This document shows, piece after piece, positions 17,087 to 25,644 of a DNA stretch of 64,000 nt. This DNA is from Achromobacter agilis (lineage in GTDB: Bacteria; Pseudomonadota; Gammaproteobacteria; Burkholderiales; Burkholderiaceae_B). Where the stretch lies: the NCBI RefSeq assembly GCF_900496965.1, contig NZ_UFQB01000006.1, positions 62,001 through 126,000 of the forward strand. Direction: 5' to 3'. How positions within the stretch are numbered: position 1 is the stretch's first letter; every line of letters begins with the position of its first letter. The notes beneath the pieces were generated by a model. The model was not told the DNA's origin, made no database searches, and saw nothing but the letters and a program-made list of their open reading frames with translations. The translations under genes were made by a program, and so were the position numbers.

Positions 17087-18157
17087 ATGCCGCAATCCAT
17101 CCAGCAAGACCTGTATGACGAATTCTCTCGCGCGTTGGCCGGCCTGTGTCCGCTGGAACGTGTCCGCGAGATCGAAGCCGCTGGCGTTGTAGGGGATGCA
17201 GACAGCGGTCTTGCACGCATATGGCAGGAGATCGACGCGCTCGGGTATACCGACGCATTGACGCCGGCGGATCAAGGGGGATCCGGGTTGTCCTTGGCGG
17301 ACGTCGAGGGACTGCTGCGGGCGGCGGGAGCCGCGGCGTTGCCGTATCCGCTTGCCGACACCATGCTGGCGCGCACCTTGCTGCGGGCCGCGGGGCAGGC
17401 CGTACCCGAAGGGCCGATTGCGCTGACCCAGGCGCTGCCTGGGCCTAGCGGACTGCGCTGCGCCCCGGCGCCTGGGGCCGGCCTGGCTCGCAGCGTGCTG
17501 GTCCATCGCGACGATTGCCTGTTGCTGGTGGCCGCGCCAGCCGCATCCGATCCCGGTATTTTCCGGCCGAGCGCCAGCGCCACGCCCGTATGGATGGAAT
17601 CGCCGCCCATCATCGGCCGCGTTACCTTGCCGGACGAGGCCGCCTTGGCGTGGCGCAATGCCGCCGATGCGGCCGGTATCGCCGGTGCGATGCAGGCGGT
17701 GCTCGATCGCTGCATTGCCTTCGTTGGCGAGCGCCAGCAATTCGGCCGGGCGCTGGGTCGCTTTCAGGCGATTCAGCAGGAAATCAGCGTGGTCGCCGAG
17801 CAGGTGGCGTCGACCGCCATGGCGGCGCGCCTGGCCTGCGCCAGCGGCGCTGTGTTCCCGGACGCGTCGCTCGCGGCCTGTGCAAGATTGCGGGCCTGCG
17901 AAGCCATTCCCGTGGTTTGCGCCATCGCGCACGCGATTCATGGCGCAATCGGCATAACTGAAGAACTGGCGCTGGGCATCTACACCACCCGGTTGCACGA
18001 ATGGCGCGCGGCCGGCATGAGCGAAGACGACTGCGCCGGCCTGATCGGCCACCGGTTGCTGGCTGGCGACAACCAGACGCTGCTGGATTTCGTGCGGGGC
18101 ATCATGGCTGTGGCCCATGCCGAGGGCCGCCATGTGGCGTCGTGCCTTTCCGCGTAG
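17087..18157 (+). CDS. Acyl-CoA dehydrogenase-like protein (possible partner subunit)
   Basis: This 356-residue divergent member of the acyl-CoA dehydrogenase family has a helical N-terminus and the motif 'ALTPADQGGSGLSLADVEGLLRAAG'. Its C-terminal helices read 'RCIAFVGERQQFGRALGRFQAIQQEIS' and 'AIHGAIGITEELALGIYTTRLHEW'. The central 'MSEP..GSD' FAD loop is not visible. That supports a role as the non-canonical half of a heteromeric enzyme with the preceding gene, 27 bases upstream. The start was chosen at 17087 behind AAGGG. Confidence 0.82.
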   Translation: MPQSIQQDLYDEFSRALAGLCPLERVREIEAAGVVGDADSGLARIWQEIDALGYTDALTPADQGGSGLSLADVEGLLRAAGAAALPYPLADTMLARTLLRAAGQAVPEGPIALTQALPGPSGLRCAPAPGAGLARSVLVHRDDCLLLVAAPAASDPGIFRPSASATPVWMESPPIIGRVTLPDEAALAWRNAADAAGIAGAMQAVLDRCIAFVGERQQFGRALGRFQAIQQEISVVAEQVASTAMAARLACASGAVFPDASLAACARLRACEAIPVVCAIAHAIHGAIGITEELALGIYTTRLHEWRAAGMSEDDCAGLIGHRLLAGDNQTLLDFVRGIMAVAHAEGRHVASCLSA

Positions 18158-18202
18158 CGCGAACATATTCCTTGAACACGTTTGAATCCGAGGCATCAAA
18201 CC

Positions 18203-19399
18203 ATGTCCACCCCTTCCGATCCGATTGTTATCGTTGGCGCTCAGCGCACACCCATTGGCGCTTTTCAGGGCGCGCTGTCGCACTACACCGCACCCCAGCT
18301 CGGCGCGCATGCGCTGGCCGCCGCGGTGCGCCAGGCCGGGTTGGCGCCCGGTACCGCCCAGGAGGCGTTGATCGGCTGCTGCCTTTTTGCCGGCCTGGGG
18401 CAGGCGCCGGCGCGCCAGGCAGTGCTCGGCGCTGGGTTGCCGGCCTCGGTGCAGGCTACGACGCTGAGCAAGATGTGCGGCTCCGGCATGAAGGCGGCGA
18501 TCCTGGCGCACGATATTCTCTGCGCCGGATCGGCCGACGTGGTGCTGGCGGGGGGCATGGAGTCGATGAGCAATGCGCCGCACTTGATACCCAAGGCACG
18601 CCAGGGGTATCGCCTTGGCGACGGGCAGCTGCTGGACCACATGTATCGAGACGGCCTGCAGGATGCTTATGAAGGACATCTGATGGGACATTATGCTGAT
18701 CTGGCCGCTCGCGAACATGGATTCAGCCGGACTCAGCAGGACGCCTACGCCGAGCAAAGCGTGCTGCGAGCCCAGCACAGCATTGCGGCAGGGCACTTCG
18801 CGGCCGAGATTGCGCCCATTGCGGCAAGGGCGCGTCGTGGCGTGCCGGAGGTAGCGCTTATTGCGGATGACGAGACGCCGGGTTTGTGCGATGCCTCGCG
18901 GCTTGGCGGCTTGAAGCCGGTATTCACGCCTGACGGCACGGTCACGGCCGGGAACGCTTCTTCGATATCGGACGGCGCCGCGGCGCTGGTGCTGACCCGG
19001 CAGCGGCATGCGGAAATGTCGGGGCTGACGCCGCGGGCGCGTATCGTCGGCCATGCCGCGGCCGCGTTGGCGCCGGGGCAGTTCCCGGTGGCGCCGGTGC
19101 ATGCCATCACGCGCTTGCTCGATCGCGTGGGCTGGAGCCGCGATTCGGTCGATCTTTTCGAGATCAATGAGGCGTTCGCGGTCGTCGCAATGATCGCGCT
19201 GCGCGACCTCGGCCTGCCGGCCGATCGGGTCAACGTCGAAGGCGGCGCCTGCGCGCTGGGGCATCCGGTGGGCGCTACCGGCGCGCGTATCATCGTGACG
19301 TTGCTGCACTCGCTGCAGCGCAGAGGCCTGCGCCGTGGGGTGGCGAGTCTGTGTCTGGGCGGAGGCGAAGCCACGGCTATCGCCATCGAAGTGTTTTGA
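18203..19399 (+). CDS. Acetyl-CoA acetyltransferase (thiolase)
   Basis: This is a classical 398-residue thiolase. The N-terminal motif is 'IVIVGAQRTPIGAFQGALS', the nucleophile is Cys92 in 'TLSKMCGSGMKA', and there is 'NEAFAVVAMIAL'. The C-terminal block 'NVEGGACALGHPVGATGARI' carries the second catalytic Cys and His. It should perform the thiolytic step of this beta-oxidation unit. The ATG at 18203 gives the family-typical N-terminus; a TTG 21 bases upstream is in frame but unneeded. Confidence 0.93.
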   Translation: MSTPSDPIVIVGAQRTPIGAFQGALSHYTAPQLGAHALAAAVRQAGLAPGTAQEALIGCCLFAGLGQAPARQAVLGAGLPASVQATTLSKMCGSGMKAAILAHDILCAGSADVVLAGGMESMSNAPHLIPKARQGYRLGDGQLLDHMYRDGLQDAYEGHLMGHYADLAAREHGFSRTQQDAYAEQSVLRAQHSIAAGHFAAEIAPIAARARRGVPEVALIADDETPGLCDASRLGGLKPVFTPDGTVTAGNASSISDGAAALVLTRQRHAEMSGLTPRARIVGHAAAALAPGQFPVAPVHAITRLLDRVGWSRDSVDLFEINEAFAVVAMIALRDLGLPADRVNVEGGACALGHPVGATGARIIVTLLHSLQRRGLRRGVASLCLGGGEATAIAIEVF

Positions 19400-19440
19400 T
19401 CCGGCGGCGCGCCGTCTGTCATCATCCAGGGAGACATAGA

Positions 19441-20571
19441 ATGGGGCCTTTGGCGGGAATCAGGATCATCGAGCTGGCCGGTATCGGCCCGGGGCCGATG
19501 GCGGCGATGCTGCTGGCGGACATGGGGGCGACCGTACTGCGGATCGAACGCAAAGAACCAGCTGACCTGGGGGTGAAGCGGGAGCTGAAATACAACCTGC
19601 TGCTGCGCAGCCGGCGCGCCATTGCGCTGGACCTGAAGGACCCGCGCGCTATCGCTCTCGTGCTTCGGCTCTTGCGCAAGGCCGATGCGCTGATAGAGGG
19701 ATTCCGCCCAGGCGTGACGGAGCGGCTGGGCCTCGGGCCGCAAGCCTGCCTGGCGGAGAATCCGCGTTTGGTTTACGGCCGTATTACCGGTTGGGGGCAG
19801 GACGGTCCGCTGGCTCACGTGGCTGGCCATGACATCAACTACATCGCCGTCACCGGTGTGCTGGATGCCATCGGCCGAGCCGGCCAGCCGCCGACGCCGC
19901 CGCTTGCGCTGGTAGGCGATTTTGGCGGCGGCGGCCCTTACCTCGCATTGGGCATACTGGCCGCGATTATCGAGGCCCGCCAGTCCGGGAAGGGCCAGGT
20001 GGTGGATGCCGCCGTGATGGATGGCGTGGCCTCGATGGCGACGGCGTTCTTCGGCCTGGCCGCATCAGGGGCGTGGCAACCCCAACGAGGCACCAACATC
20101 CTGGATTCCGGCGCGCCGTTCTACGACGTGTACCCGTGCGCGGACGGCCAGTGGCTCTCGGTGGGTCCGATCGAACGCCGCTTCCACGAGTTGCTGCTGC
20201 GGCAGCTCGGCCTGGACGACGACGCCATACGGGAATTGGGAGACCACCAGGACAGGAGCACCTGGCCGCGCCTGCGAACGGTGCTGCGCGAGGCGTTTGC
20301 CCGTTGCACCCGGGACGAATGGTGCGAAAGGCTGGCGCAACTGGACGTGTGCGTGGCGCCGGTACACACGCTGCGCGACGCGGCAGCGCATCCCCAGGTC
20401 AAGGCGCGGGCGACGCTGCTGGATATTGACGGCATCATGCAGCCAGCCCCGGCCCCGCGTTTCAGCCGGACGCCCAACGCCACGCCCACGGCGCCGCAGC
20501 CGCCGGATACCGAGGCATTGAAAGATTGGCTGGATCCCGGGGAACTGGCTGCGCTCGGCCTTGAGTCGTGA
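19441..20571 (+). CDS. Alpha-methylacyl-CoA racemase (AMACR-like, CaiB family)
   Basis: This 376-residue member of the class III CoA-transferase superfamily has racemase features. 'MGPLAGIRIIELAGIGPGP' is at the N-terminus. The catalytic His lies in 'VAGHDINYIAVTG', the Asp in 'LVGDFGGGGPYLALG', and a Glu in 'SVGPIERRFHELL'. These match the His/Asp/Glu set known from mycobacterial MCR. It would epimerise 2-methyl-branched acyl-CoAs so that the stereospecific dehydrogenases can act, suggesting a branched substrate for the cluster. A GGGAGA ribosome site supports the start. Confidence 0.9.
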   Translation: MGPLAGIRIIELAGIGPGPMAAMLLADMGATVLRIERKEPADLGVKRELKYNLLLRSRRAIALDLKDPRAIALVLRLLRKADALIEGFRPGVTERLGLGPQACLAENPRLVYGRITGWGQDGPLAHVAGHDINYIAVTGVLDAIGRAGQPPTPPLALVGDFGGGGPYLALGILAAIIEARQSGKGQVVDAAVMDGVASMATAFFGLAASGAWQPQRGTNILDSGAPFYDVYPCADGQWLSVGPIERRFHELLLRQLGLDDDAIRELGDHQDRSTWPRLRTVLREAFARCTRDEWCERLAQLDVCVAPVHTLRDAAAHPQVKARATLLDIDGIMQPAPAPRFSRTPNATPTAPQPPDTEALKDWLDPGELAALGLES

Positions 20572-20583
20572 AGACGTGTGCAG

Positions 20584-21507
20584 TTAACCGCCAGGGCCGC
20601 GCTGCCATGTCTGGAGCTGTTGCGCCGTCACGCCCACCCCGCCGCACACGATAATCACGGCGCTGCGCGCGTCCGGGAAATGGCGGCGCAAGCTATCCAG
20701 GCCCGCGATGGAAGCGCCGCAAGCGGGTTCGGTCAATAACCGGTGCGCGTCCAGGAGGTCGGCGCAACCTTGCACTGCCTCAGCGTCCGACAGGACATGG
20801 CTCTTGATCTCCAGTTCGCGCGCAAGGTCGAGGGCGCGGCCGCACACCTGGCGCGCGCCCAGCGACGTCGCCAGGCCGGCGACCGCGGGTAGCTCCACGG
20901 GGCTGCCGTGTTCAAGCGCCGCGGCATACGAGGCGGTACCCTCCGTCTCGACGGCCAGGATGCCGACGTCGGCCCAGCCGTTCCGAAGCAGGCCTTCCCC
21001 CACGCCCGCCAGCAGTCCGCCGCCGCCGACCGAGCAGACGATCAAGTCGGGCTTGGCGCATTGGAGGGCGAGTTCGTCGATCATCGATGCGTGCCCTTCC
21101 CAGAGCAGAGGATGGTCAAAGGGGTGGATGAATTCCGATCCACCGTCGAGCAGCGCCTGCGCATGCGCGTTGGCTTCCTGCCAGGAGCTGCCGTGCACGA
21201 TGACCTGCGCACCTTCGCTGCCGATGAGGGCCTTGGCCTTTTCGGATGTGGTCTCCGGCACGACCACCGTGACCGGCACACCGAGCTCCCGGCCGGCATA
21301 GGCGACGGCATAGCCGGCGTTTCCGCCTGAGGAAGAGACGAACCGTTTCGCGCCCTTGCCGTGCAGCACGGCGCAGGCATGGCCCACGCCGCGCAGCTTG
21401 AAGGAGCCGCAAGGCTGGATGCTCTCGATCTTTAGGTACACATCCAGTCCGGCGCGTTGCGAGAACACGGTAGATCGGATGGCGGGGGTATTCACGTGCA
21501 GGGTCAT
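20584..21507 (-). CDS. PLP-dependent serine/threonine dehydratase-like protein
   Basis: This 307-residue fold-type II PLP enzyme binds PLP through Lys in 'QPCGSFKLRGVGHA'. The phosphate-binding loop is 'CSVGGGGLLAGVG', and the Asn loop is 'SSSGGNAGYAVAYAG'. It is short, lacking the regulatory ACT domain of biosynthetic threonine dehydratase, and resembles L-serine dehydratases and EutB-like dehydratases of ectoine utilisation. It precedes nothing on its strand but follows the DoeB-like deacylase by 55 bases, and the two may form one operon. The start at 21507 has an AAAGGA ribosome site. Confidence 0.85.
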   Translation of the reverse strand: MTLHVNTPAIRSTVFSQRAGLDVYLKIESIQPCGSFKLRGVGHACAVLHGKGAKRFVSSSGGNAGYAVAYAGRELGVPVTVVVPETTSEKAKALIGSEGAQVIVHGSSWQEANAHAQALLDGGSEFIHPFDHPLLWEGHASMIDELALQCAKPDLIVCSVGGGGLLAGVGEGLLRNGWADVGILAVETEGTASYAAALEHGSPVELPAVAGLATSLGARQVCGRALDLARELEIKSHVLSDAEAVQGCADLLDAHRLLTEPACGASIAGLDSLRRHFPDARSAVIIVCGGVGVTAQQLQTWQRGPGG

Positions 21508-21562
21508 GACAACGATTCCTTTAATGCTAGGCGGCGGGGGCCTGCGCGCAGGGGCCGGCCCT

Positions 21563-22660
21563 TCAAGCAAAGTGTCCGCTTTGCGGGCTGGCCACGACGG
21601 CGCAGGTGTTCCCGGGATGGACGATTCCATATTGCCGGGTGGAATAGACGATGCCCGGCTCCTGGAAATAGAGGGTGACCGGCTCCTTGCCGGGGGCGGT
21701 CAGGAAGTGGATGCGGCCGGCGATTTCACCCTGCTCCACCTGGGCGCCGGCCACGGCCTGGGGTTCGAATATGCCGTGCTCGGAAGCGATCACATAAGCC
21801 TTTGCGCCGCGCATTTCAAAGTAGGGCTGTTTCCGGGAGGCTGCGTTTGACGACGCTTCGTCGCCGGCCAGGACGTCCCATAGGCGCAACACGCGAAGCA
21901 TGCCTTGCCGGCAGAGGTCCAGCGCCGAAGGCGTAACGACGCCACCGCCCGCCATCTCGGTGCTGACGCAGGTCAGGCCGGCCGCCATCGCCGCGGTTAC
22001 GCACAGGCGCCGGTCGCCCAGATTGTCCATCACCACGCACATCGGCGCGCCGAAGGCATGCGCCGCGTCGAGGCAGCGCTGGAATTGCTTCTTGTCGGGG
22101 CAGGGAATGACGATGGTGCTGGGCACGATGTTCAGGGAAGAGCCGCCCGAATGCAGGCTCAGCAAGGCATCGGCGCGGGGCAGCAGTTCGTCGTTGACGA
22201 AGGCCGCGATCTGCTCGGTGATCGTGCCGGCGTGGTCGCCGGGAAACACCCGGTTCATGTTCTTGCCGTCGATCGGCGAGGTGCGCCGGCCGGCATCGAC
22301 CGCCGGGGCGTTGATGGCGGGGATGATGATCAGGCGCCCCTGGACGCTTTGCGGATCCAGGGTCCGGATCAGTTCGCCCAGTGCGATGGGCCCTTCGTAT
22401 TCGTCGCCGTGGTTGCCGCCTTCCAGCAGGATTGTCGGCCCCTCGCCGTTGGCGATCACGGCCAGCGGGACTCGGATGGTTCCCCACGCGTCGTCATGAG
22501 GGGAGTGCGGGAAATAGACGAAGCCGGCCTGCTTTCCCTGCTTGTCGAAATCAATGTCGGTGAAATAGGTCGACCGTTCGCCGTTGCGGGCCGGTATATG
22601 CTGCTGGGATATAGATCTGAGCCCGGAACCGGTGTTCCGGCCGGGTGCGGCCTCTTTCAT
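21563..22660 (-). CDS. Succinylglutamate desuccinylase/aspartoacylase family deacylase (DoeB-like)
   Basis: This 365-residue zinc-dependent deacylase has the metal motif 'LLEGGNHGDEYEGPIALGEL' (His and Glu ligands) and a later ligand His in 'LLSLHSGGSS'. The N-terminal segment 'WGTIRVPLAVIANGEGPTI' resembles N-alpha-acetyl-diaminobutyrate deacetylases (DoeB/EutE). Together with the dehydratase it recalls ectoine degradation, but the ectoine hydrolase gene (doeA/eutD) is absent. The substrate is therefore open; any N-acylated amino acid is possible. It is divergent from the LysR gene at 22.8 kb. Confidence 0.82.
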   Translation of the reverse strand: MKEAAPGRNTGSGLRSISQQHIPARNGERSTYFTDIDFDKQGKQAGFVYFPHSPHDDAWGTIRVPLAVIANGEGPTILLEGGNHGDEYEGPIALGELIRTLDPQSVQGRLIIIPAINAPAVDAGRRTSPIDGKNMNRVFPGDHAGTITEQIAAFVNDELLPRADALLSLHSGGSSLNIVPSTIVIPCPDKKQFQRCLDAAHAFGAPMCVVMDNLGDRRLCVTAAMAAGLTCVSTEMAGGGVVTPSALDLCRQGMLRVLRLWDVLAGDEASSNAASRKQPYFEMRGAKAYVIASEHGIFEPQAVAGAQVEQGEIAGRIHFLTAPGKEPVTLYFQEPGIVYSTRQYGIVHPGNTCAVVASPQSGHFA

Positions 22661-22761
22661 CGTGCATCCCCAGTGTGGTAAATCGTGGGGAAATGCTAGA
22701 GCGCAATGAGAGGCCGCACAAATACCGCTGGCGGATACTCAATATACTTTCTCAGCATAGG

Positions 22762-23694
22762 ATGGGCGTCGGGGAGCGTGCCTTGGAATTGAAGCAGCTA
22801 CGGTATTTTCTGGGCGTTTGCGAGGCCGGCAGCATCGCCGAGGCCGCACGGTCCCTGCATATCGCGCAGCCGGCGCTATCGCGGCAGATCGCCGCGCTCG
22901 AGGCCGAACTGGGGGCGGCGTTGTTCACCCGGTTGCCGCGCGGCGTGGCCGTGACGCGGCCCGGAGAAGAGCTCAGGCTGCGCGCGCTGGATATCCTGGG
23001 GCGCACGAGCGCCATCCGGGAACAGGTGCGGGTCGCGTCGCGCGGCATGGCGGGCACGCTGCGGATCGGCGTCATGCCGGGCTATAGCGGCATCGCGCAG
23101 CTGACTGCGGCCATTCTGAAACTGCACGATGTCTCGCCGGCGGCCGAGGTTCGCATCGAGGCCATGCATTCGGCGGAGCAGCTCGACAAGCTGCATCGGC
23201 ATGAGCTGGACCTGGGCATCCTGGCGTGGCGTTCGCCCCTGGACGCCGCGTTCACCGGGCTGCCGATATTCGACGACCGCATGGCGCTGGCCCTGCCCGC
23301 GCATTGGCCGCAGGCGCGCCGGAAAAAGGCGCTGCGGCTGCAGGACCTGGCGGGCTTGCCCTTTCTGGAGTTTCCCCGGGAACGCTCGCCTGTCCATTAC
23401 GACAAAGTGGCCCAGGCCTGCGCCGCCGCCCGCATCCGCCAGCCGCAGTGCCGGGTTTCCGTGACCGACAGCCTGACGATGGTGGGCATGGTGGCCGAGG
23501 GCCTGGGGTATGCCATCGTTCCCTTGTCGTTCGAACGGCAATGGACTGCCCACGTGGCGTTCCGGCCTGCCGCCGGCCTGGACATCCCCTTCACGCTGGA
23601 ACTCGTCAGACTCGCCCAGCGATCCGATCCCCTTGCCGATCACTTCCTGAGCGTCTGGGAAGACGCCAATCCGCCCAGGGGCTGTGCAGATTGA
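22762..23694 (+). CDS. LysR family transcriptional regulator
   Basis: This LysR-type regulator of about 310 residues begins 'LELKQLRYFLGVCEAGSIAE' and continues 'AARSLHIAQPALSRQIAALE', then the effector domain. The start may be ATG 22762 or the TTG at 22783, which has the better ribosome site (GGGGAG). It is divergent from the deacylase/dehydratase pair and probably controls it. It converges tail to tail with the LysR gene at 23714 (19-base gap). Confidence 0.9.
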   Translation: MGVGERALELKQLRYFLGVCEAGSIAEAARSLHIAQPALSRQIAALEAELGAALFTRLPRGVAVTRPGEELRLRALDILGRTSAIREQVRVASRGMAGTLRIGVMPGYSGIAQLTAAILKLHDVSPAAEVRIEAMHSAEQLDKLHRHELDLGILAWRSPLDAAFTGLPIFDDRMALALPAHWPQARRKKALRLQDLAGLPFLEFPRERSPVHYDKVAQACAAARIRQPQCRVSVTDSLTMVGMVAEGLGYAIVPLSFERQWTAHVAFRPAAGLDIPFTLELVRLAQRSDPLADHFLSVWEDANPPRGCAD

Positions 23695-23713
23695 TCGGCG
23701 CTTCGCTCAGGCC

Positions 23714-24655
23714 CTAGACCTGGCCGAGCGGCGCCTCTTGCCCCGGGGGCACGGCCTCCTCGAACAGCCAGTCCCGGAACGCCTTCAGCCGGGGCAGGGG
23801 AGCGGTCTCGGGGCGATAGATTACGTAGTAGGCCAGCGCCGAAGGGAAGGCGACCTTGGGGAACAGCCTGACCAGGCGCCCGGCGGCCAGATCGTCGCGC
23901 GCCATGACGCTGCGCGCCAGCGCGACGCCGTGCGCGTCGATGGCGGCCTGCAGCACGGCCGCGGAATTATTGATCTTCATGCTGCGCCGGGCTGGCCCTG
24001 CCTGGACGCCGGCCTTCTCCAGCCACATATCCCAGGTCGGGAAGCCCAGGTGGCCGTCCATCGACAGGTCGTGGATGAAGGTTTCGCGCAGCAGGTCGGC
24101 GGGCCGGTCCAGCCGGCCGCCGCGGCGCAGGAGCGCGGGCGAGCAGACAGGATAGACCTCTTCGTCCATCAACTTTTCCGCCGCCAGCCCCGGCCACACG
24201 CCTAGGCCATAGCGCACGCCGATATCGATCTGCTGGGACACGAAGTCGACGGGTTTGAGATTGGTGTCCAGCCGCACGTCGGTGTCGGGCCAGGCGGCCT
24301 GGAAGCGTTCGATGCGCGGCAGCAGCCATTTCGCCGCGAACGCCGGACTGACGGCCACCGTGAGCAGCCCGTTCGGCGACGCTTCCTGCAGCCGTTCCAG
24401 CCCCAGGGCCAGCCTGGCCAGGCCCGCGCGGATGTCGGGCAATGCGCGTTCGGCTGCTTCGGTAGGAACCAGCCGGACTTTCCCGCTTGCGCTGCGGTGA
24501 AACAGCGAGGCGCCCAGCCATTGCTCCAGCGTGCGCACGAGTTGGCCCACGGCGGCGGGCGTGACGTGCAGCTCTGCCGCCGCGGCGGAGAAGCTCCGGT
24601 GCCGAGCGCTGGCCTCGAATGCCCGCAAGGCGTTCAGGTGTGCGGGTAATGTCAT
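23714..24655 (-). CDS. LysR family transcriptional regulator, GcvA-like
   Basis: This 313-residue regulator of the GcvA subgroup has the N-terminus 'MTLPAHLNALRAFEASARHR' and helix-turn-helix 'SFSAAAAELHVTPAAVGQLV'. The effector domain includes 'KWLLPRIERFQAAWPDTDVR' and 'GVALARSVMARDDLAAGRLV'. It is divergent from the SDR/alcohol dehydrogenase genes at 24.8-26.7 kb. A near-perfect 15-bp direct repeat in the gap could be its target. Confidence 0.92.
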   Translation of the reverse strand: MTLPAHLNALRAFEASARHRSFSAAAAELHVTPAAVGQLVRTLEQWLGASLFHRSASGKVRLVPTEAAERALPDIRAGLARLALGLERLQEASPNGLLTVAVSPAFAAKWLLPRIERFQAAWPDTDVRLDTNLKPVDFVSQQIDIGVRYGLGVWPGLAAEKLMDEEVYPVCSPALLRRGGRLDRPADLLRETFIHDLSMDGHLGFPTWDMWLEKAGVQAGPARRSMKINNSAAVLQAAIDAHGVALARSVMARDDLAAGRLVRLFPKVAFPSALAYYVIYRPETAPLPRLKAFRDWLFEEAVPPGQEAPLGQV

Positions 24656-24663
24656 ATCAATAA

Positions 24664-24813
24664 AGATTTTCTTTCAATAAAACGAAGTTTATCTCGTTTG
24701 CCTGGACGCGAGCTCCGGAGAAAAATCTATCTTTATCTACAAGTCATGCGCCGCGCAAATCAGGCCTTTCCGCACGGGTTGGTGGCGGCAACCTGAACAG
24801 ATTTTCTATCAAT
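24664..24813. promoter_or_regulatory. Direct-repeat operator candidate in LysR/SDR gap
   Basis: AGATTTTCTTTCAAT (24664-24678) recurs as AGATTTTCTATCAAT (24799-24813), 14 of 15 bases matching, at the two ends of the intergenic region. Between them AAACGA/TCGTTT (24680-24685, 24694-24699) form an inverted pair. The second copy overlaps the ATG at 24812. This argues that translation of the SDR starts later, at GTG 24848. Confidence 0.45.
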
Positions 24814-24847
24814 GGAAGAGGGCGTCGATCGCCCGGGAGTTCTTATC

Positions 24848-25622
24848 GTGGGCAATGCATTCAAGGGCAGGAAGCTGCTGGTCGTGGGCGGCACCAGCGG
24901 CATGGGCAGCGAAACCGCAAGAATGGTTCTTGCCGAAGGCGGGAGCGCCGTGATCGTGGGAAGCCGCAAGGAGAAGACCGAGCAGGCGCGCAGCGAACTG
25001 GCCGCGCTGGGGGCGGTCTGGGCGGTGACGGCGGACCTGTCCACCGAGGCCGGGCTTGCCGCCCTGATCGAGGAGATCGGCTTGCGGCATCCCGACATCG
25101 ACTTGCTGGTCAATGCGGCCGGCGTGTTCTTTCCCAAGGCCTTCCTCGATCACCAGGACGCGGACTACGAGCAGTACATGCAGCTCAACAAGGCGTTCTT
25201 CTTCATCACGCAGACGGTCGCCGCAAACCTGGTCGCCAACGGCCGTCCGGGGGGCGATCGTCAACATCGGATCGATGTGGGCGAAGCAGGCGATCGCGGC
25301 GACGCCGTCATCGGCCTACTCGATGGCCAAGGCCGGCCTGCATGCGCTGACGCAGCATCTAGCGATGGAGCTGGCTCCCAGGGGCATCCGCGTCAATGCG
25401 GTGTCGCCGGCGGTGGTGCAGACGCCGATCTACGAAGGTTTCATTCCCAAGGACGAAGTCCATGGCGCGCTGCAGGGCTTCAACGGTTTCCATCCCATCG
25501 GCCGCATCGGGACGCCGCGGGATGTTGCCGAAGCCATAGTCTTCCTGCTGTCGGAGAAGGCCGGCTGGGTCACGGGCGCCATCTGGGACGTGGACGGCGG
25601 CGTGATGGCCGGCCGCAACTGA
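24848..25622 (+). pseudogene. SDR oxidoreductase with +1 frameshift in a G6 run
   Basis: The first part reads 'GRKLLVVGGTSGMGSETARM' through '[12 protein letters not shown]' to '[10 protein letters not shown]', a normal SDR. The rest, '[13 protein letters not shown]', the active-site '[16 protein letters not shown]' and '[18 protein letters not shown]', continues in the next frame. The switch falls at six G residues at 25249-25254. Removing one G restores a full-length protein of about 257 residues. This is a recent frameshift, a phase-variable tract or a sequencing error. The GTG at 24848 follows GGGAG; an ATG at 24812 is the alternative. The alcohol dehydrogenase follows 22 bases downstream. 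Confidence 0.85.
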
Positions 25623-25644
25623 GCGATCGAGGGATGGAGAGGCT

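Noticed and set aside
16442-19309. Very long minus-strand open frame (955 codons)
   Set aside because: It is antisense to the two acyl-CoA dehydrogenase genes and the thiolase. The translation is rich in Arg, His and Gln with no domain, typical of the shadow of GC-rich codons.
24812-24847. ATG at 24812 as start of the SDR
   Set aside because: It has no ribosome site and overlaps the second copy of the direct repeat. GTG 24848 behind GGGAG fits better.
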